From the NCBI RefSeq assembly GCF_007197555.1, contig NZ_CP041614.1, positions 2,224,001 to 2,288,000 of the forward strand: 64,000 bases of DNA, written 5' to 3'. Under the pieces are notes generated by a model, which saw nothing but the letters and a program-made list of their open reading frames with translations, did no database searches and was not told the DNA's origin. The position numbers and the translations under genes were made by a program. Positions 1 to 10,170 of this stretch are shown here, piece by piece. Each line of letters starts with the position of its first letter. The stretch's first letter is position 1. This stretch comes from Shewanella psychropiezotolerans (lineage in GTDB: Bacteria > Pseudomonadota > Gammaproteobacteria > Enterobacterales > Shewanellaceae).

Positions 1-12
1 TAAAGTTTTGCT

Positions 13-113
13 GTAAGTGAGCCTGCGAACGTTCATCTTGGCTTGAAGTTTTTCCGTAAGCGAAGCGTTGATCTTAGCCCTAAGCTTTTACCGTAAGTGA
101 GCCTGCGAACGTT
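13..113. repeat. Paired 21-bp repeats upstream of the polysaccharide locus
   Basis: Two direct copies of a 21-bp sequence lie at 13-33 and 93-113 (GTAAGTGAGCCTG then CGAACGTT). Between and after them are related words such as CCGTAAGCGAAGCGTT (55-70). The second copy with its flank (93-120) reappears inverted, with one mismatch, at 24261-24288 beyond the last gene of the polysaccharide locus. No gene is visible in 1-172. Function is unknown. Confidence 0.7.
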
Positions 114-172
114 CCGTTATCCCTTAGCGAAGCGTTCCGTCATCAAGACCTTAACAATGAGACACATTTTCA

Positions 173-1129
173 ATGTCCACTGATATAAATAAATATAACG
201 ACTCACAGTTCGCTCAAACAACGAACGACGATGAAATCGATCTCCGCGAACTCTTCGCGGTAATCTGGCAAGGAAAATGGCTTATCATAGCCATTACTGC
301 CGTATTCGCAATTGGTGCAGTCATCTACGCTATTAATCTGCCCAACATATACAAATCTGAAGCTCTTCTAGCACCAGCCTCAGAAGAGCAAAGTGGTGGT
401 TTAAGTGCCTTAGCTGGCCGCTTTGGAGGGCTTGCCAGCATGGCGGGGATTAACCTGGGCGGTGGCGGCGGAGTAGATAAGACTAAAATGGCCATTGAGG
501 TGATGAAATCACGCCAATTTACCAGTCAGTTTATTCAACGGCACCAGATCTTGCCTGACTTGATGGCGATTGATAAATGGAACATGAGCGATAATAGCAT
601 CATCTACGATGATAAATTATATAACTTAACTACTAATACCTGGGTTCGTGAAGTTAACGCGCCGTTTAAGCCAGAACCTTCGATGCAAGAAGCCTATAAA
701 GAGTTCAATAAGGTTATTTCAGTTAACTCTGCTAAAGATACCGGCATGGTAACTGTATCAGTCGAGCATTTGTCGCCTGTTATCGCACAGCAGTGGGTGA
801 CTTGGTTGATTGAAGATATCAATCGTGTGATGAAAGAGCGAGATGTCGATGAAGCTAACCGTAGTAGTCAGTTTTTAAATAAGCAGATTGCGCTTACTAA
901 TGTGGCCGATATTCGTTCTATTCTTTACAAACTCATCGAAGAGCAAGCAAAAACGATTATGTTTGCTGAGGTGCGTGATGAATATGTATTTAAAACTATA
1001 GATCCAGCTTTGATTTCAGAAGAAAAATTTAAGCCAAAGAGGGCATTCATAAGTATCATAGGAACTATGCTAGGGGTAATGTTGGCTTTAATTTTTGTGT
1101 TTATCCGCTACTTCGCACGAAAGAAATAA
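173..1129 (+). CDS. wzz: Wzz-type O-antigen/capsule chain-length regulator
   Basis: Inner-membrane polysaccharide co-polymerase that sets the number of repeat units added by Wzy. The 318-aa protein has the family layout: a short cytoplasmic N-terminus, a transmembrane segment at about residues 33-55, a long periplasmic region, and a second transmembrane segment at about 290-313 preceded by KPKRA and followed by a basic tail (RYFARKK). A Gly-rich loop (about 75-100, GGLASMAGINLGGGGG) follows the first membrane helix. The segment EEQAKTIMFAEVRDEYVFKT before the second helix is typical of Wzz. Start ATG 173 has only a weak purine-rich RBS. It is the first gene of the + strand polysaccharide locus; the next gene begins 19 bp downstream. 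Confidence 0.9.
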   Translation: MSTDINKYNDSQFAQTTNDDEIDLRELFAVIWQGKWLIIAITAVFAIGAVIYAINLPNIYKSEALLAPASEEQSGGLSALAGRFGGLASMAGINLGGGGGVDKTKMAIEVMKSRQFTSQFIQRHQILPDLMAIDKWNMSDNSIIYDDKLYNLTTNTWVREVNAPFKPEPSMQEAYKEFNKVISVNSAKDTGMVTVSVEHLSPVIAQQWVTWLIEDINRVMKERDVDEANRSSQFLNKQIALTNVADIRSILYKLIEEQAKTIMFAEVRDEYVFKTIDPALISEEKFKPKRAFISIIGTMLGVMLALIFVFIRYFARKK

Positions 1130-1148
1130 ATTATTTGGCAATTAATAT

Positions 1149-2138
1149 ATGAATTTTAGAGTAAATAAAATAGAAGAGACTGATAATTATCAGCACACAG
1201 AAAAGCTTATAAAACGTTTTAAGTCAAAGACACAAGTTTTAAATCAAAAACAGATCTATGTTTATTGCCCTGTTGACCGTGAACGTGAAATTGGAGAAAT
1301 TATTGATGATTATTCATTTGACATAGTTGTGAATGATTATTCTATTACCGATTTTAGTTGTAAGGTTATTTGTCATTTTGAAAGTTCACATCTATCTAAA
1401 GAAAAACGGCAGTTTTTAGTGCAAGCTACTGAATTAGGCGCTTGGGTTGAACCACTAGTTAGCTATTTAGATGCTCGTTTAGGTTATACTGAAGTCCGAT
1501 TATTACATAGCGGCTATTTTTTGCACCAGAAAGCTTTTTCAATTTTATCGACAAAAAGGACACAATTAGCCAAGAGAATTATCGATATTATTGCTATTAC
1601 TATGCTGTCTATTCTCGCTATCCCTATTTGTATTCTGGCTGCTATTGCTATTAAAGTTGAAAGTAAAGGCCCTATACTTTATAGACAAAGACGGACGGGT
1701 CAATATAATGATGAGTTTTATGTAATTAAGTTTCGCTCTATGTGTTCTGATGCCGAAAAGTTTGGAGCTCAATGGGCAAGCAAAAATGATACTAGAGTTA
1801 CGCGAGTTGGTGAGTTTATTAGAAAAACTCGAATTGATGAATTACCTCAAATAATAAATATTCTCAAAGGTGAAATGTCTATAGTAGGGCCCCGTCCTGA
1901 AAGAGAAGTATTCATAAGTGAACTAGAAAAAGAAATTCCATATTATCGCTTTCGGCATGCAGTTAAACCAGGAGTAACAGGTTTAGCACAAGTTAGTTAT
2001 CCATATGGAGCTTCGGTCGAAGATGCCGTCTGGAAGCATAAATATGATATTTTTTATATTAAGCATCACAGCTCTTGGTTGGATATAAAAATACTATTTA
2101 AAACTGTAAAAGTAGTTTTGTTTGGTATGGGACGATAA
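1149..2138 (+). CDS. Polyprenyl-phosphate sugar-1-phosphate transferase (initiating enzyme)
   Basis: Transfers a sugar-1-phosphate from its nucleotide sugar to undecaprenyl phosphate, the first step of repeat-unit assembly at the inner membrane. The C-terminal half is a full bacterial sugar transferase (PGT) domain: membrane-inserting hydrophobic segment about 143-167, then ESKGPILYRQRR, FRSMCSDAE, and the catalytic signature DELPQ...GEMSIVGPRPE with the Asp-Glu dyad at 230-231. The end (KHKYDIFYIKHHS...VVLFGMGR) resembles the EpsB_2/TIGR03013-type subgroup. At 329 aa it lacks the four-helix N-terminal bundle of WcaJ-type enzymes and instead has about 140 soluble residues. Substrate cannot be told from sequence. 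Confidence 0.88.
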   Translation: MNFRVNKIEETDNYQHTEKLIKRFKSKTQVLNQKQIYVYCPVDREREIGEIIDDYSFDIVVNDYSITDFSCKVICHFESSHLSKEKRQFLVQATELGAWVEPLVSYLDARLGYTEVRLLHSGYFLHQKAFSILSTKRTQLAKRIIDIIAITMLSILAIPICILAAIAIKVESKGPILYRQRRTGQYNDEFYVIKFRSMCSDAEKFGAQWASKNDTRVTRVGEFIRKTRIDELPQIINILKGEMSIVGPRPEREVFISELEKEIPYYRFRHAVKPGVTGLAQVSYPYGASVEDAVWKHKYDIFYIKHHSSWLDIKILFKTVKVVLFGMGR

Positions 2139-2179
2139 TTTATACCCTGCTTTTGTTGTGATTGAGGTTGTAAGTTCTT

Positions 2180-2629
2180 ATGTATTTGGATGAAGATGTT
2201 TTTTCACTTATCGTAGCTAATACCCCATTAGTTTCGATAGATTTAATTGTTCTAAATGAAAAAAAGCAAATATTACTTGGAAAACGTATAAATAAACCCG
2301 CTCAGAATCATTGGTTTGTACCTGGAGGACGAATTCTTAAAGATGAAACTCTCGCACAAGCTTTTAAACGTCTCACAAGGATAGAGCTAGGTAATGAAAT
2401 TGATATAACTCAAGCAGTGCTACTTGGGCCTTACGAGCATTTTTATCCAGATAATTTTTATAATGAAGAGTATAGCACTCATTATATTGCGCTTGGTTAT
2501 CAGCTGAGTCTTGAACTAAGTTTACTTCAATTACCAAAACGGCAACATGCTCACTATCAATGGTTCGACGGTAACGAATTACTCAGTAGAGATGATGTTC
2601 ATCTACACACCAAGTGGTATTTTGCCTAG
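2180..2629 (+). CDS. gmm: GDP-mannose mannosyl hydrolase (Nudix family)
   Basis: Hydrolyses GDP-mannose (and related GDP-sugars) to GDP and free sugar, and is thought to tune the GDP-mannose pool. The 149-aa protein carries the diagnostic Gmm variant of the Nudix box, VPGGRILKDETLAQAF followed by RLTRIELG (about residues 48-75), in which the usual REUXEE part is altered. The N-terminal NTPLVSIDLIVLNEKKQILLGKR is also typical of Gmm/WcaH. It sits directly before manC, a common arrangement in colanic acid, fucose and colitose loci. Gap to manC is about 30 bp. Confidence 0.88.
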   Translation: MYLDEDVFSLIVANTPLVSIDLIVLNEKKQILLGKRINKPAQNHWFVPGGRILKDETLAQAFKRLTRIELGNEIDITQAVLLGPYEHFYPDNFYNEEYSTHYIALGYQLSLELSLLQLPKRQHAHYQWFDGNELLSRDDVHLHTKWYFA

Positions 2630-2659
2630 CTTCTGTCAATTTTAAAATTAGGAATAAAA

Positions 2660-4072
2660 ATGATTTTACCAGTAATTATGGCCGGTGGAACAGGTAGTCG
2701 TTTATGGCCACTTTCTCGTGAACTATACCCAAAGCAGTTTTTAACAGTGTCGGGTAATCAATCGTTGTTGCAACAAACAATTGAGCGTTTATCTGGGATT
2801 GAGCATCAAGAACCATTATTGATTTGTAATGAAGAACATAGGTTTATTGCTGCTGAACAACTACGCATTGCCGGTTTTGGTCATAATGGTATTATATTGG
2901 AACCCGTTGGTCGTAACACAGCACCTGCTATTGCTTTGGCTGCTATACAAGCATTAAAAAATTCAGATCTGGGCGAAGATCCAATCTTGTTAGTGTTAGC
3001 AGCAGATCATCTCATTCAAGATATTGCAGCTTTTTCATCATCAGTGGCTAAAGCATTACCTTTTGCTGAAAATGATCAATTAGTGACTTTCGGCATTGTC
3101 CCTACTTCAGCTGAAATCGGTTATGGTTATATTAAGGCTGGTAAAAGTGATAATGATGCCTTTAATGTTGAAAAGTTTGTTGAAAAGCCCAATCTCGAAA
3201 CAGCTGAAGCTTATATATCTAGTGGTGATTATTATTGGAATAGCGGCATGTTTATGTTTAAGGCATCTCGATATCTTGAAGAATTGAGAAATCATTGCCC
3301 TGAAATTCTGAATGCATGTGAAAGATCAATGCAAGTAACAAATCTTGATATGGATTTTATTCGTGTTGATAAAACTGAATTTGAGAAATGTCCAGATGAC
3401 TCAATTGATTATGCCGTAATGGAAAAAAGCAAAGGTGTGGTTGTAGTCCCCATGAATGCCGGCTGGAGTGATGTTGGCTCTTGGTCTACATTATGGGAAG
3501 TATCCCAAAAAGATAGAAATAACAACGTCTGCAAAGGAGATGTTATTTCAATTAACTCATCTCAATGTTATCTACACTCAGAACATAAATTAATTGCTAC
3601 TGTAGGTATAGATAATATTGTAGTTGTTGAAACTAAAGATGCTATTTTGGTTGCTCATAAAGACAAAGTTCAAGATGTGAAAAAAATAGTTACCCATCTA
3701 AAAAAATCAGGACGGACAGAGCATAAAATCCATAGAGAAGTCTATCGTCCCTGGGGGAAGTATGATTCGATTGATTTTGGTCAACGTGATCAGGTTAAAC
3801 GTATTACAGTTAAACCAGGTGAAAAATTATCAATTCAAAAACATCACCATCGTTCAGAACATTGGATTGTTGTGTCAGGCACCGCAAGTGTCTTAAATGG
3901 TGACAAGACAATCCTTCTGACTGAAAATGAGTCAACTTACATTCCGCTTGGCACAATACATGCGTTAGAAAATCCTGGTAAAATTCCACTGGAAATGATT
4001 GAAGTTCAGACAGGTAGTTATTTGGGCGAAGATGACATAGTACGCTATGAAGATAGATACGGGCGTATATGA
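2660..4072 (+). CDS. manC: Mannose-1-phosphate guanylyltransferase / mannose-6-phosphate isomerase
   Basis: Cytoplasmic enzyme making GDP-mannose from mannose-1-phosphate and GTP; the 470-aa type-II form also has a mannose-6-phosphate isomerase cupin. Visible: nucleotide-binding signature [13 protein letters not shown] and YPKQF at about 9-27, FVEKP near 172, DYAVMEKS near 250, and the C-terminal cupin (about 345-470) with [16 protein letters not shown] and the ending [10 protein letters not shown]. Length matches the family. The stop (4072) is followed at once by the manB start region, so manC-manB are co-transcribed. It feeds gmd at 6847 for 6-deoxyhexose synthesis. Confidence 0.95.
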   Translation: MILPVIMAGGTGSRLWPLSRELYPKQFLTVSGNQSLLQQTIERLSGIEHQEPLLICNEEHRFIAAEQLRIAGFGHNGIILEPVGRNTAPAIALAAIQALKNSDLGEDPILLVLAADHLIQDIAAFSSSVAKALPFAENDQLVTFGIVPTSAEIGYGYIKAGKSDNDAFNVEKFVEKPNLETAEAYISSGDYYWNSGMFMFKASRYLEELRNHCPEILNACERSMQVTNLDMDFIRVDKTEFEKCPDDSIDYAVMEKSKGVVVVPMNAGWSDVGSWSTLWEVSQKDRNNNVCKGDVISINSSQCYLHSEHKLIATVGIDNIVVVETKDAILVAHKDKVQDVKKIVTHLKKSGRTEHKIHREVYRPWGKYDSIDFGQRDQVKRITVKPGEKLSIQKHHHRSEHWIVVSGTASVLNGDKTILLTENESTYIPLGTIHALENPGKIPLEMIEVQTGSYLGEDDIVRYEDRYGRI

Positions 4073-4074
4073 GG

Positions 4075-5514
4075 ATGATACCTGTGATAAACGAGTTCAA
4101 TTTAATTAGTTCAACGGTTATTAGAGAAAGTGGCATTGTTTTTGGTACTAGTGGTGCTCGGGTTAGTGACTCAATTCACATCTAACGTATGTGCAGCATT
4201 TTCTGTTGCTTTTATCACCGGTATGAAGCGTGACTTTAATTTTAAAACCGTTGCAATTGCGATAGATAACCGCCCTAGTAGTTATGCGATGGCACAAGCA
4301 TGTGCATCAGCATTAAGACAATTAAATGTTGATGTAGTGTATTACGGTGTAGTACCTACTCCTGCTTTGGCTTATGTAGCCCAAGAAGATTCGATGCCAG
4401 CTATTATGGTAACTGGAAGTCATATTCCGTTTGATCGTAATGGCCTTAAATTTTACCGACCAGATGGCGAAATCAGTAAAGCTGATGAACTAGTCATCAC
4501 CAATGAGAATATTGAGTTTACTAAGCCAGCGGAGTTAGTTCAATTAACTATTAACAACAGAGCTGCAGAAGTATATATAACCCGATATACCTCACTATTT
4601 GACACCCCTTGGCTTACTGGAAAGCGTATTGGTATTTATGAGCATTCCAGTGCCGGTAGAGATCTTTATTATCGTATTTTCGAAAAGCTAGGTGCCGATG
4701 TAATCGCATTAGAGCGTAGTGATTATTTTGTGCCTATTGATACAGAAGCCGTATCTGAAGAGGATCATAATAAAGCTATTAATTGGTCTAAAGAACATGA
4801 CCTTGATGCAATTTTTTCAACTGATGGTGATGGTGACCGACCTCTAGTTGCTGACGAAAATGGAGTTTGGTTACGTGGTGACATTCTTGGTTTATTAACC
4901 GCCGCTGCGTTAGAGATAGAGGCTGTAGTCGTTCCTGTAAGTTGTAATTCGGGAATTGAACTAAGTAATAAGTTCATCCATGTAGAACGTACGAAAATTG
5001 GCTCACCCTATGTAATCGCTAAATTCGCATATTTATCTAATAAATTCAATTCAATTGCAGGTTTTGAAGCTAATGGCGGTTTTTTATTGGCCAGTGAAGT
5101 TCGAGTTAATGGTCAACAGTTAAAAGCCCTGCCTACGCGTGATGCAGTACTGCCAGCGTTAATGGTACTAGCAGCAGCTAATAATTCTTCTATATCCAAG
5201 CTAGTTAATGGATTACCACAGCGATATACTTGTAGCGATCGCATTCAGAATATCACGACAGAAAAAAGCCAAGGGATAATTCTTAAAATAAAAAAGATCC
5301 TGAACTCTCATTGGCTAAATTAGGCTTGTACAATGGAGTTGTTGAAAGTATTGATGAGATTGATGGTTTTAGAGTAACATTAACAGATGGACGAATTGTG
5401 CATTTTCGTCCTTCAGGTAATGCGCCAGAATTGCGTTGTTATGCAGAAGCTTCAAGTTATTCTGTTGCTAGTGAATGTGTTTCAATAGCTTTAAAAAACA
5501 TTCAAAACATATAG
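4075..5514 (+). pseudogene. manB: Phosphomannomutase, two frameshifts as read
   Basis: Converts mannose-6-phosphate to mannose-1-phosphate for ManC. The N-terminal piece (from ATG 4075, or GTG 4084 with better RBS spacing) encodes IVFGTSGAR, then the frame breaks in a G3 run (4160-4162). The main frame continues as [14 protein letters not shown], with [15 protein letters not shown] (phosphoserine loop) and [10 protein letters not shown] (metal-binding loop). A second break lies in an A6 run (5290-5295); the protein then continues as [14 protein letters not shown] and RPSGNAPELRCYAEA, the phosphate-binding C-terminal motif. Restoring two bases at the first site and one at the second gives about 480 aa, the normal length. 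All active-site motifs are kept, so this is either recent decay or homopolymer sequencing error. Confidence 0.85.
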
Positions 5515-5589
5515 GACTTATATAACAAGTGTTATTACTGGAATAGAAGTTAATAATTAACTTTTTACATCTAGAATACAGAGGCTGAA

Positions 5590-6695
5590 ATGAAAGTCGA
5601 TAGAGTTTATGAAGGAACAAATTTCATTACAGGATTAAGGGCTATTGCTGTTTTTCTTGTATTCCTTATTCATGCTCGTGGTGGTGGGTTAGTTGAATTA
5701 GGAGGTGCATTCTCGAATTTGGTTATGATCGGAAAGTATGGAGTCGAAGTTTCTTTGTAATTAGTGGGTTTACTGTTTTCTATCAATTATTTGAAGGCGA
5801 ATATACACTCAAAAGGTTTTTGTTAATCAGGGTTTCAAGGTTGTCAATCCCCTACTTTCCTATTTTGATAGTTATTTATGCTTATTTAGAGTTTGGTGGA
5901 GCTAGGTTTAATTTTTGGGATTTGAAATTTAATTTAGAAGAAAACTATCTAGTTAATTTGTTATATCATATTTCATATTTGGGATGTTTGATTTAAAATA
6001 CGCCAATACAATGATCGGAGTTGAGTGGACTTTATATATTGAAGTGTTTTTTATTGTGTTTTAGGTTATTTAATAACTAGGGGAGTGATAAAACTAAAAA
6101 CTCAGCATCTATTGATAGCTTTATTTATATCAGTTTTTATTGCCGCTTCATTTTTAATGTTGAGTTATTTTAAAGTTCTTGATCGCTTACTTGTACATTG
6201 GATGCCTTTTAAATATGGTTGGATGTTTTTACTAGGTGGTTTGGGATATTACTTAAGGAAAATGTTTAAAAGCTTTACTTCTAACAGTGTTAGTTGCTTA
6301 GTCTCAAACATTACATTTGTTCTATCTTTAGTTGTATTTATAGTGTATTTAAACTTAGATTTTTTGAATCGTATTGGACATGTTAATGAGGTGTTTTTTC
6401 ATTTTTTACTTTTATTCTCTTGATTTTAATAAATGACAAAGCCTTTTTTACAAGATTGTTAACCAATCGCCTTGTTATGTTTCTCGGTACAATTAGTTTT
6501 TCATTTTACCTGATTCACCTTTTGGTAATAACACTTAATGTAGCTAAGTTGTGTTTTGGTGTTACGGATATAACTGTTGCATTCTTTGTTCATTTTTTTG
6601 TAACTGTGTGTGCGGCCTTTATTTGGTACAAAATAACAGAACAGTTTATATATAGTAAGTTAAGGTTTATATTAATAGTAAGTATAAAGATGTAA
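5590..6695 (+). pseudogene. Acyltransferase_3 (OafA-like) membrane O-acyltransferase, four frameshifts as read
   Basis: Multi-spanning enzyme that would O-acetylate a sugar of the repeat unit. Joined across frames it reads MKVDRVYEGTNFITGLRAIA, VFLVFLIHARGGG (family R and H motifs), FFVISGF, VSRLSIPYFP, GVEWTLYIE and a C-terminal FLGTISFSFYLIHLL. About ten hydrophobic segments and a total of about 369 aa are normal for Acyltransferase_3. Frame breaks fall at T3 5750-5752, G3 5981-5983, T4 6059-6062 and TT 6420-6421; adding one base at each restores the frame. RBS GAGG lies 5 nt before ATG 5590. Substrate unknown. Confidence 0.8.
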
Positions 6696-6846
6696 GTCAT
6701 ACACTTGGAGGGTCTGATGTTGTCAAAAATTGACATTCATTAGTTATTATCATTAATAAATTGTCCAGATGGCTTAGTTGAATGTTAATTGAACCGATAA
6801 AGATGAGCTAGAAATAGCATGAATAAAATTAGATTAGGACTTTAAA

Positions 6847-7968
6847 GTGTCAAAAATAAAATTGCGTTAATAACGGGTGTTACAGGGCAAGATGGTTCAT
6901 ACCTTGCAGAATTATTATTAGAAAAGGGTTATGAAGTTCACGGCATTAAACGTCGTGCATCGTCATTAAATACTGCTCGTGTTGATCATATATATCAAGA
7001 TAACCATGAAAAAAATCAAAAGTTTTTTTTGCATTATGGTGATTTAACAGATTCATCAAATTTAATCCGAATTATAAAAGATGTACAGCCTGATGAAGTG
7101 TATAACTTAGGGGCACAATCACATGTGGCTGTTTCCTTTGAGTGTCCGGAATATACTGCTGATGTCGATGCTATGGGGACATTACGACTACTTGAAGCTA
7201 TTCGTTTTTAGGCTTAGAGAAAAAGACACGTTTTATCAAGCATCTACTTCAGAACTATATGGTGAAGTTCAAGAAATTCCACAAAAAGAAACTACGCCTT
7301 TTCATCCTCGTTCACCTTATGCCGTTGCAAAAATGTACGCATACTGGATTGTAGTCAATTATCGTGAATCATATGGGATGTATGCTTGTAACGGTATTTT
7401 ATTTAATCATGAGTCTCCCCGTCGCGGTGAAACTTTCGTGACGCGAAAAATCACTCGTGCGATTGCTAATATGTCTCAAGGGTTAGAGACTTGTTTGTAT
7501 CTTGGTAATATGGATGCGCTGCGTGACTGGGGGCATGCGAAAGATTATGTACGCATGCAATGGATGATGCTGCAGCAAGATGTAGCAGATGATTTTGTTA
7601 TTGCAACAGGCAAACAAATTAGTGTGCGTGAATTTGTTAGTTTATCAGCCAAAGAAGCAGGTATTGAACTTGATTTCACAGGTGAAGGACTTGATGAAAT
7701 TGCCACGATAACTGCTATTACAGGTAATGATGCACCTGCATTAAAAGTAGGTGATGTGATTGTTAAAGTTGATCCTCGTTACTTCCGCCCTGCAGAAGTT
7801 GAAACGTTACTTGGTGACCCATCGAAAGCGAAAGATAAATTAGGTTGGGTTCCTCAAATCACTGTAGAAGAAATGTGTTCTGAAATGGTTGCTAGTGATT
7901 TAGATATTGCAAAACAACATGCAATATTAAAAGAACATGGTTATGTAAAATCAGTTGCTGTTGAGTAA
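6847..7968 (+). pseudogene. gmd: GDP-mannose 4,6-dehydratase, three frameshifts as read
   Basis: Makes GDP-4-keto-6-deoxy-D-mannose, the branch point to fucose, perosamine, rhamnose and colitose. GTG 6847 preceded by AGGA (spacing 7) is the best start. The frame is lost after six codons in A4 6858-6861, then reads [18 protein letters not shown] (Rossmann GxxGxxG), [39 protein letters not shown]. Further breaks are in T5 7205-7209 and T4 7231-7234. After that [20 protein letters not shown] (catalytic YxxxK), [16 protein letters not shown] and [20 protein letters not shown] follow. The restored length is about 374 aa, as in other Gmd. All three breaks are single-base contractions in homopolymers. 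Without Gmd the downstream dideoxysugar genes would have no substrate. Confidence 0.87.
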
Positions 7969-7974
7969 ATACTT

Positions 7975-8901
7975 ATGAAAATATTATTAACCGGCGCTAA
8001 TGGCATGGTTGGTCGGAATATTCTTGCTGTTTCTACTATGCATAATCATGAGTTTTTATCACCGAGCAGTTCAGAACTAGATTTGTTAGATGGCAATGCT
8101 GTTTATCAATATGTAGAAAAGCACCAGCCTGATATGATTATACATGCGGCAGGTGTTGTTGGTGGCATTCAAGCAAACATGGCAAGACCAGTTAAGTTCC
8201 TAGTCGATAATATGCAGATGGGAATTAATATTCTTACTGCTGCTAATGACATCGGCGTGGTTAACTTTTTAAATTTGAGCAGTTCCTGCATGTACCCTCG
8301 TGATGCCATTAACCCATTATCTGAAGAATTGATCTTAAAGGGTGAACTTGAGCCTACAAATGAGGGTTATGCTTTAGCTAAGATTACTAGCACTAGACTA
8401 TGTGAGTACATAAGCAAAGAAACCCCAAGCCGATTATACAAAACAATTATCCCCTGTAATTTATATGGTAGATTTGATAAGTTTGATCCTAATCATTCTC
8501 ATATGATTCCAGCAGTTATTCGGAAAATAGATGAAGCAAAAAATAATCAAGTTTCTGAAATTGATATCTGGGGTGATGGCGAAGCACGTCGTGAATTTAT
8601 GTATGCGGAAGATTTGGCTGAATTTATTTTCTATGCACTTGATAACTTTGCCATAATGCCGCAAAATCTTAATGTAGGTTTAGGTACAGACTACACCATT
8701 AATGAATACTACCAAGCGGTAGCGGACGTAGTTGGCTATACCGGCGAGTTTACACATGATTTAAGCAAACCTGTTGGCATGAGACAAAAGTTAATTGATG
8801 ATGCGAAACTAAAAGAGTTTGGCTGGGTTTATAAAACTAGCTTAGAGGTTGGCATTCAGAAGACCTATGAGTTTTATTTAAGTGAGTATTGTAATGACTA
8901 A
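7975..8901 (+). CDS. SDR-family GDP-sugar synthase: GDP-L-colitose synthase or GDP-L-fucose synthase
   Basis: 308-aa extended short-chain dehydrogenase of the Fcl/WcaG type, an NADPH-dependent C-3/C-5 (or C-5) epimerase and 4-keto reductase acting on GDP-sugars. Visible: GANGMVG (8-14), AAGVVGGI, LSSSCMYP (about 101-107, family SSSC..YP), catalytic YALAK (132-136), NLYGRFDKFD, and GMRQKLID where Fcl has a PRKLLD-type motif. The ATG of the ColD-type gene overlaps its end by 8 nt, which indicates tight coupling. With ColD as partner the product is more likely GDP-L-colitose (ColC role) than GDP-L-fucose. This assignment rests on context: the fold is visible, the exact substrate is inferred. Confidence 0.8.
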   Translation: MKILLTGANGMVGRNILAVSTMHNHEFLSPSSSELDLLDGNAVYQYVEKHQPDMIIHAAGVVGGIQANMARPVKFLVDNMQMGINILTAANDIGVVNFLNLSSSCMYPRDAINPLSEELILKGELEPTNEGYALAKITSTRLCEYISKETPSRLYKTIIPCNLYGRFDKFDPNHSHMIPAVIRKIDEAKNNQVSEIDIWGDGEARREFMYAEDLAEFIFYALDNFAIMPQNLNVGLGTDYTINEYYQAVADVVGYTGEFTHDLSKPVGMRQKLIDDAKLKEFGWVYKTSLEVGIQKTYEFYLSEYCND

Positions 8902-10066
8902 TTATGCTTTAGCGAGTAGCACCTGGAATGACAATGAGTATTCTGCGATTCAAAGAGTTATTGAATCGGATATGTTTACCATGGGTAAAGAAGTTGCTCA
9001 GTATGAAAAAGACTTTGCCGATTTTTTCGGAACTAAATATGCCTTGATGGTTAGCTCTGGTTCAACTGCTAATTTACTGATGATAGCTTCGCTATTTTTT
9101 ACAAAGAATGAGTCATTAAAGCTGAAACGTGGCGATGAGATTATTGTCCCTGCTGTTTCATGGTCTACGACCTATTTTCCGCTTCAGCAGTATGGCTTGA
9201 AGGTTAAGTTTGTTGATATTGACCGTAAGACGTTAAATATGGACCTAGATAAACTCGAAGCAGCAATTACAGAAGATACACGTGCCATATTATCTGTAAA
9301 TTTGCTTGGTAATCCAAATGATTACTTGCGAATGAATGAAATCATCGCTGGACGTGATATCTTTATTTTAGAGGACAACTGTGAATCAATGGGGGCGATG
9401 ATTGATGGTAAGCAAGCTGGTACGTTCGGACTTATGGGGACATACAGCTCATTCTTTTCACATCACATTGCTACTATGGAAGGTGGGTGCGTTGTTACGG
9501 ATGATGAAGAATTGTACCATATTCTTCTTTGTATTCGCGCTCATGGTTGGACACGCAACCTTCCAAAATTTAATATGGTTAGTGGTGAAAAGAGTGACGA
9601 TCCATTTGAAGAGTCATTTAAGTTTATGTTACCAGGCTATAATGCCCGCCCATTAGAAATGAGTGGAGCTCTAGGAATTGAACAGCTGAAGAAACTTCCT
9701 GATTTTATCAAAACGCGGCGTAAGAACGCACAGTTGTTCCAAAGCTTATTTTCAAATCATCCGTTTATAGATATTCAGCAAGAGACGGGGAATAGTAGTT
9801 GGTTTGGTTTCTCGCTAATTTTGAAAGAAAATGCACCTTATAATCGTGCTCACTTCGTTAAGCTATTATCAGAACATGGTATTGAATGTAGACCCATTGT
9901 AACTGGGAACTTCCTTAAAAATACTGAAGTACTTAAATATTTTGATTACGAAGTTGCTGGAACACTTGAAGCCTCAGAATATCTAGATAAAAATGGATTG
10001 TTTGTCGGGAATCATCAAAATGATATAGAAAAAGAGATAAAGTTACTCAGTACTATTCTTTCGTGA
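8894..10066 (+). CDS. colD: GDP-4-keto-6-deoxy-D-mannose 3-dehydratase (ColD-type)
   Basis: PLP-dependent enzyme of the DegT/DnrJ/EryC1/StrS fold that removes the C-3 hydroxyl of GDP-4-keto-6-deoxymannose in colitose synthesis. Decisive is the stretch SSFFSHHIATMEGG: the position occupied by the PLP-binding lysine in aminotransferases is histidine (His190/191), as known for ColD (His188 in the E. coli enzyme) and other 3-deoxygenating members. Other family marks are SSGSTANLL, EIIVPAVSWSTTYFP, EDNCESMGA, RAHGWTRNLP and GYNARPLEMSGALGIEQL. ATG 8894, in an 8-nt overlap with the upstream synthase, is preferred over GTG 8882. 390 aa. Product: GDP-4-keto-3,6-dideoxymannose for the upstream synthase. 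Confidence 0.85.
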   Translation: MTNYALASSTWNDNEYSAIQRVIESDMFTMGKEVAQYEKDFADFFGTKYALMVSSGSTANLLMIASLFFTKNESLKLKRGDEIIVPAVSWSTTYFPLQQYGLKVKFVDIDRKTLNMDLDKLEAAITEDTRAILSVNLLGNPNDYLRMNEIIAGRDIFILEDNCESMGAMIDGKQAGTFGLMGTYSSFFSHHIATMEGGCVVTDDEELYHILLCIRAHGWTRNLPKFNMVSGEKSDDPFEESFKFMLPGYNARPLEMSGALGIEQLKKLPDFIKTRRKNAQLFQSLFSNHPFIDIQQETGNSSWFGFSLILKENAPYNRAHFVKLLSEHGIECRPIVTGNFLKNTEVLKYFDYEVAGTLEASEYLDKNGLFVGNHQNDIEKEIKLLSTILS

Positions 10067-10073
10067 TTTTATT

Positions 10074-10126
10074 AGGGGCGGCTTACTGGAATGTATTGAC
10101 TAAATGTGAAGTCAATGCCGCTCCCT
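10074..10126 (+). terminator. Stem-loop between colD and wzx
   Basis: An outer inverted repeat (AGGGGCGGC at 10074-10082 against GCCGCTCCCT at 10117-10126) and an inner one (ATTGAC 10095-10100 with GTCAAT 10111-10116) could fold together, followed by ATTTT. It starts 8 nt after the colD stop and could act as a partial terminator or attenuator ahead of wzx. The left arm has a 12-nt bulge, so strength is uncertain. Confidence 0.4.
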
Positions 10127-10170
10127 ATTTTAACATTTGTTGAAGCATTACCAACACTTTCTAGAGAGTT

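Noticed and set aside
4130..5323. A free-standing manB gene starting at ATG 4130
   Set aside because: That start drops the N-terminal GTSGAR region, which is present in another frame just upstream; the true start is near 4075 with a break at 4160.
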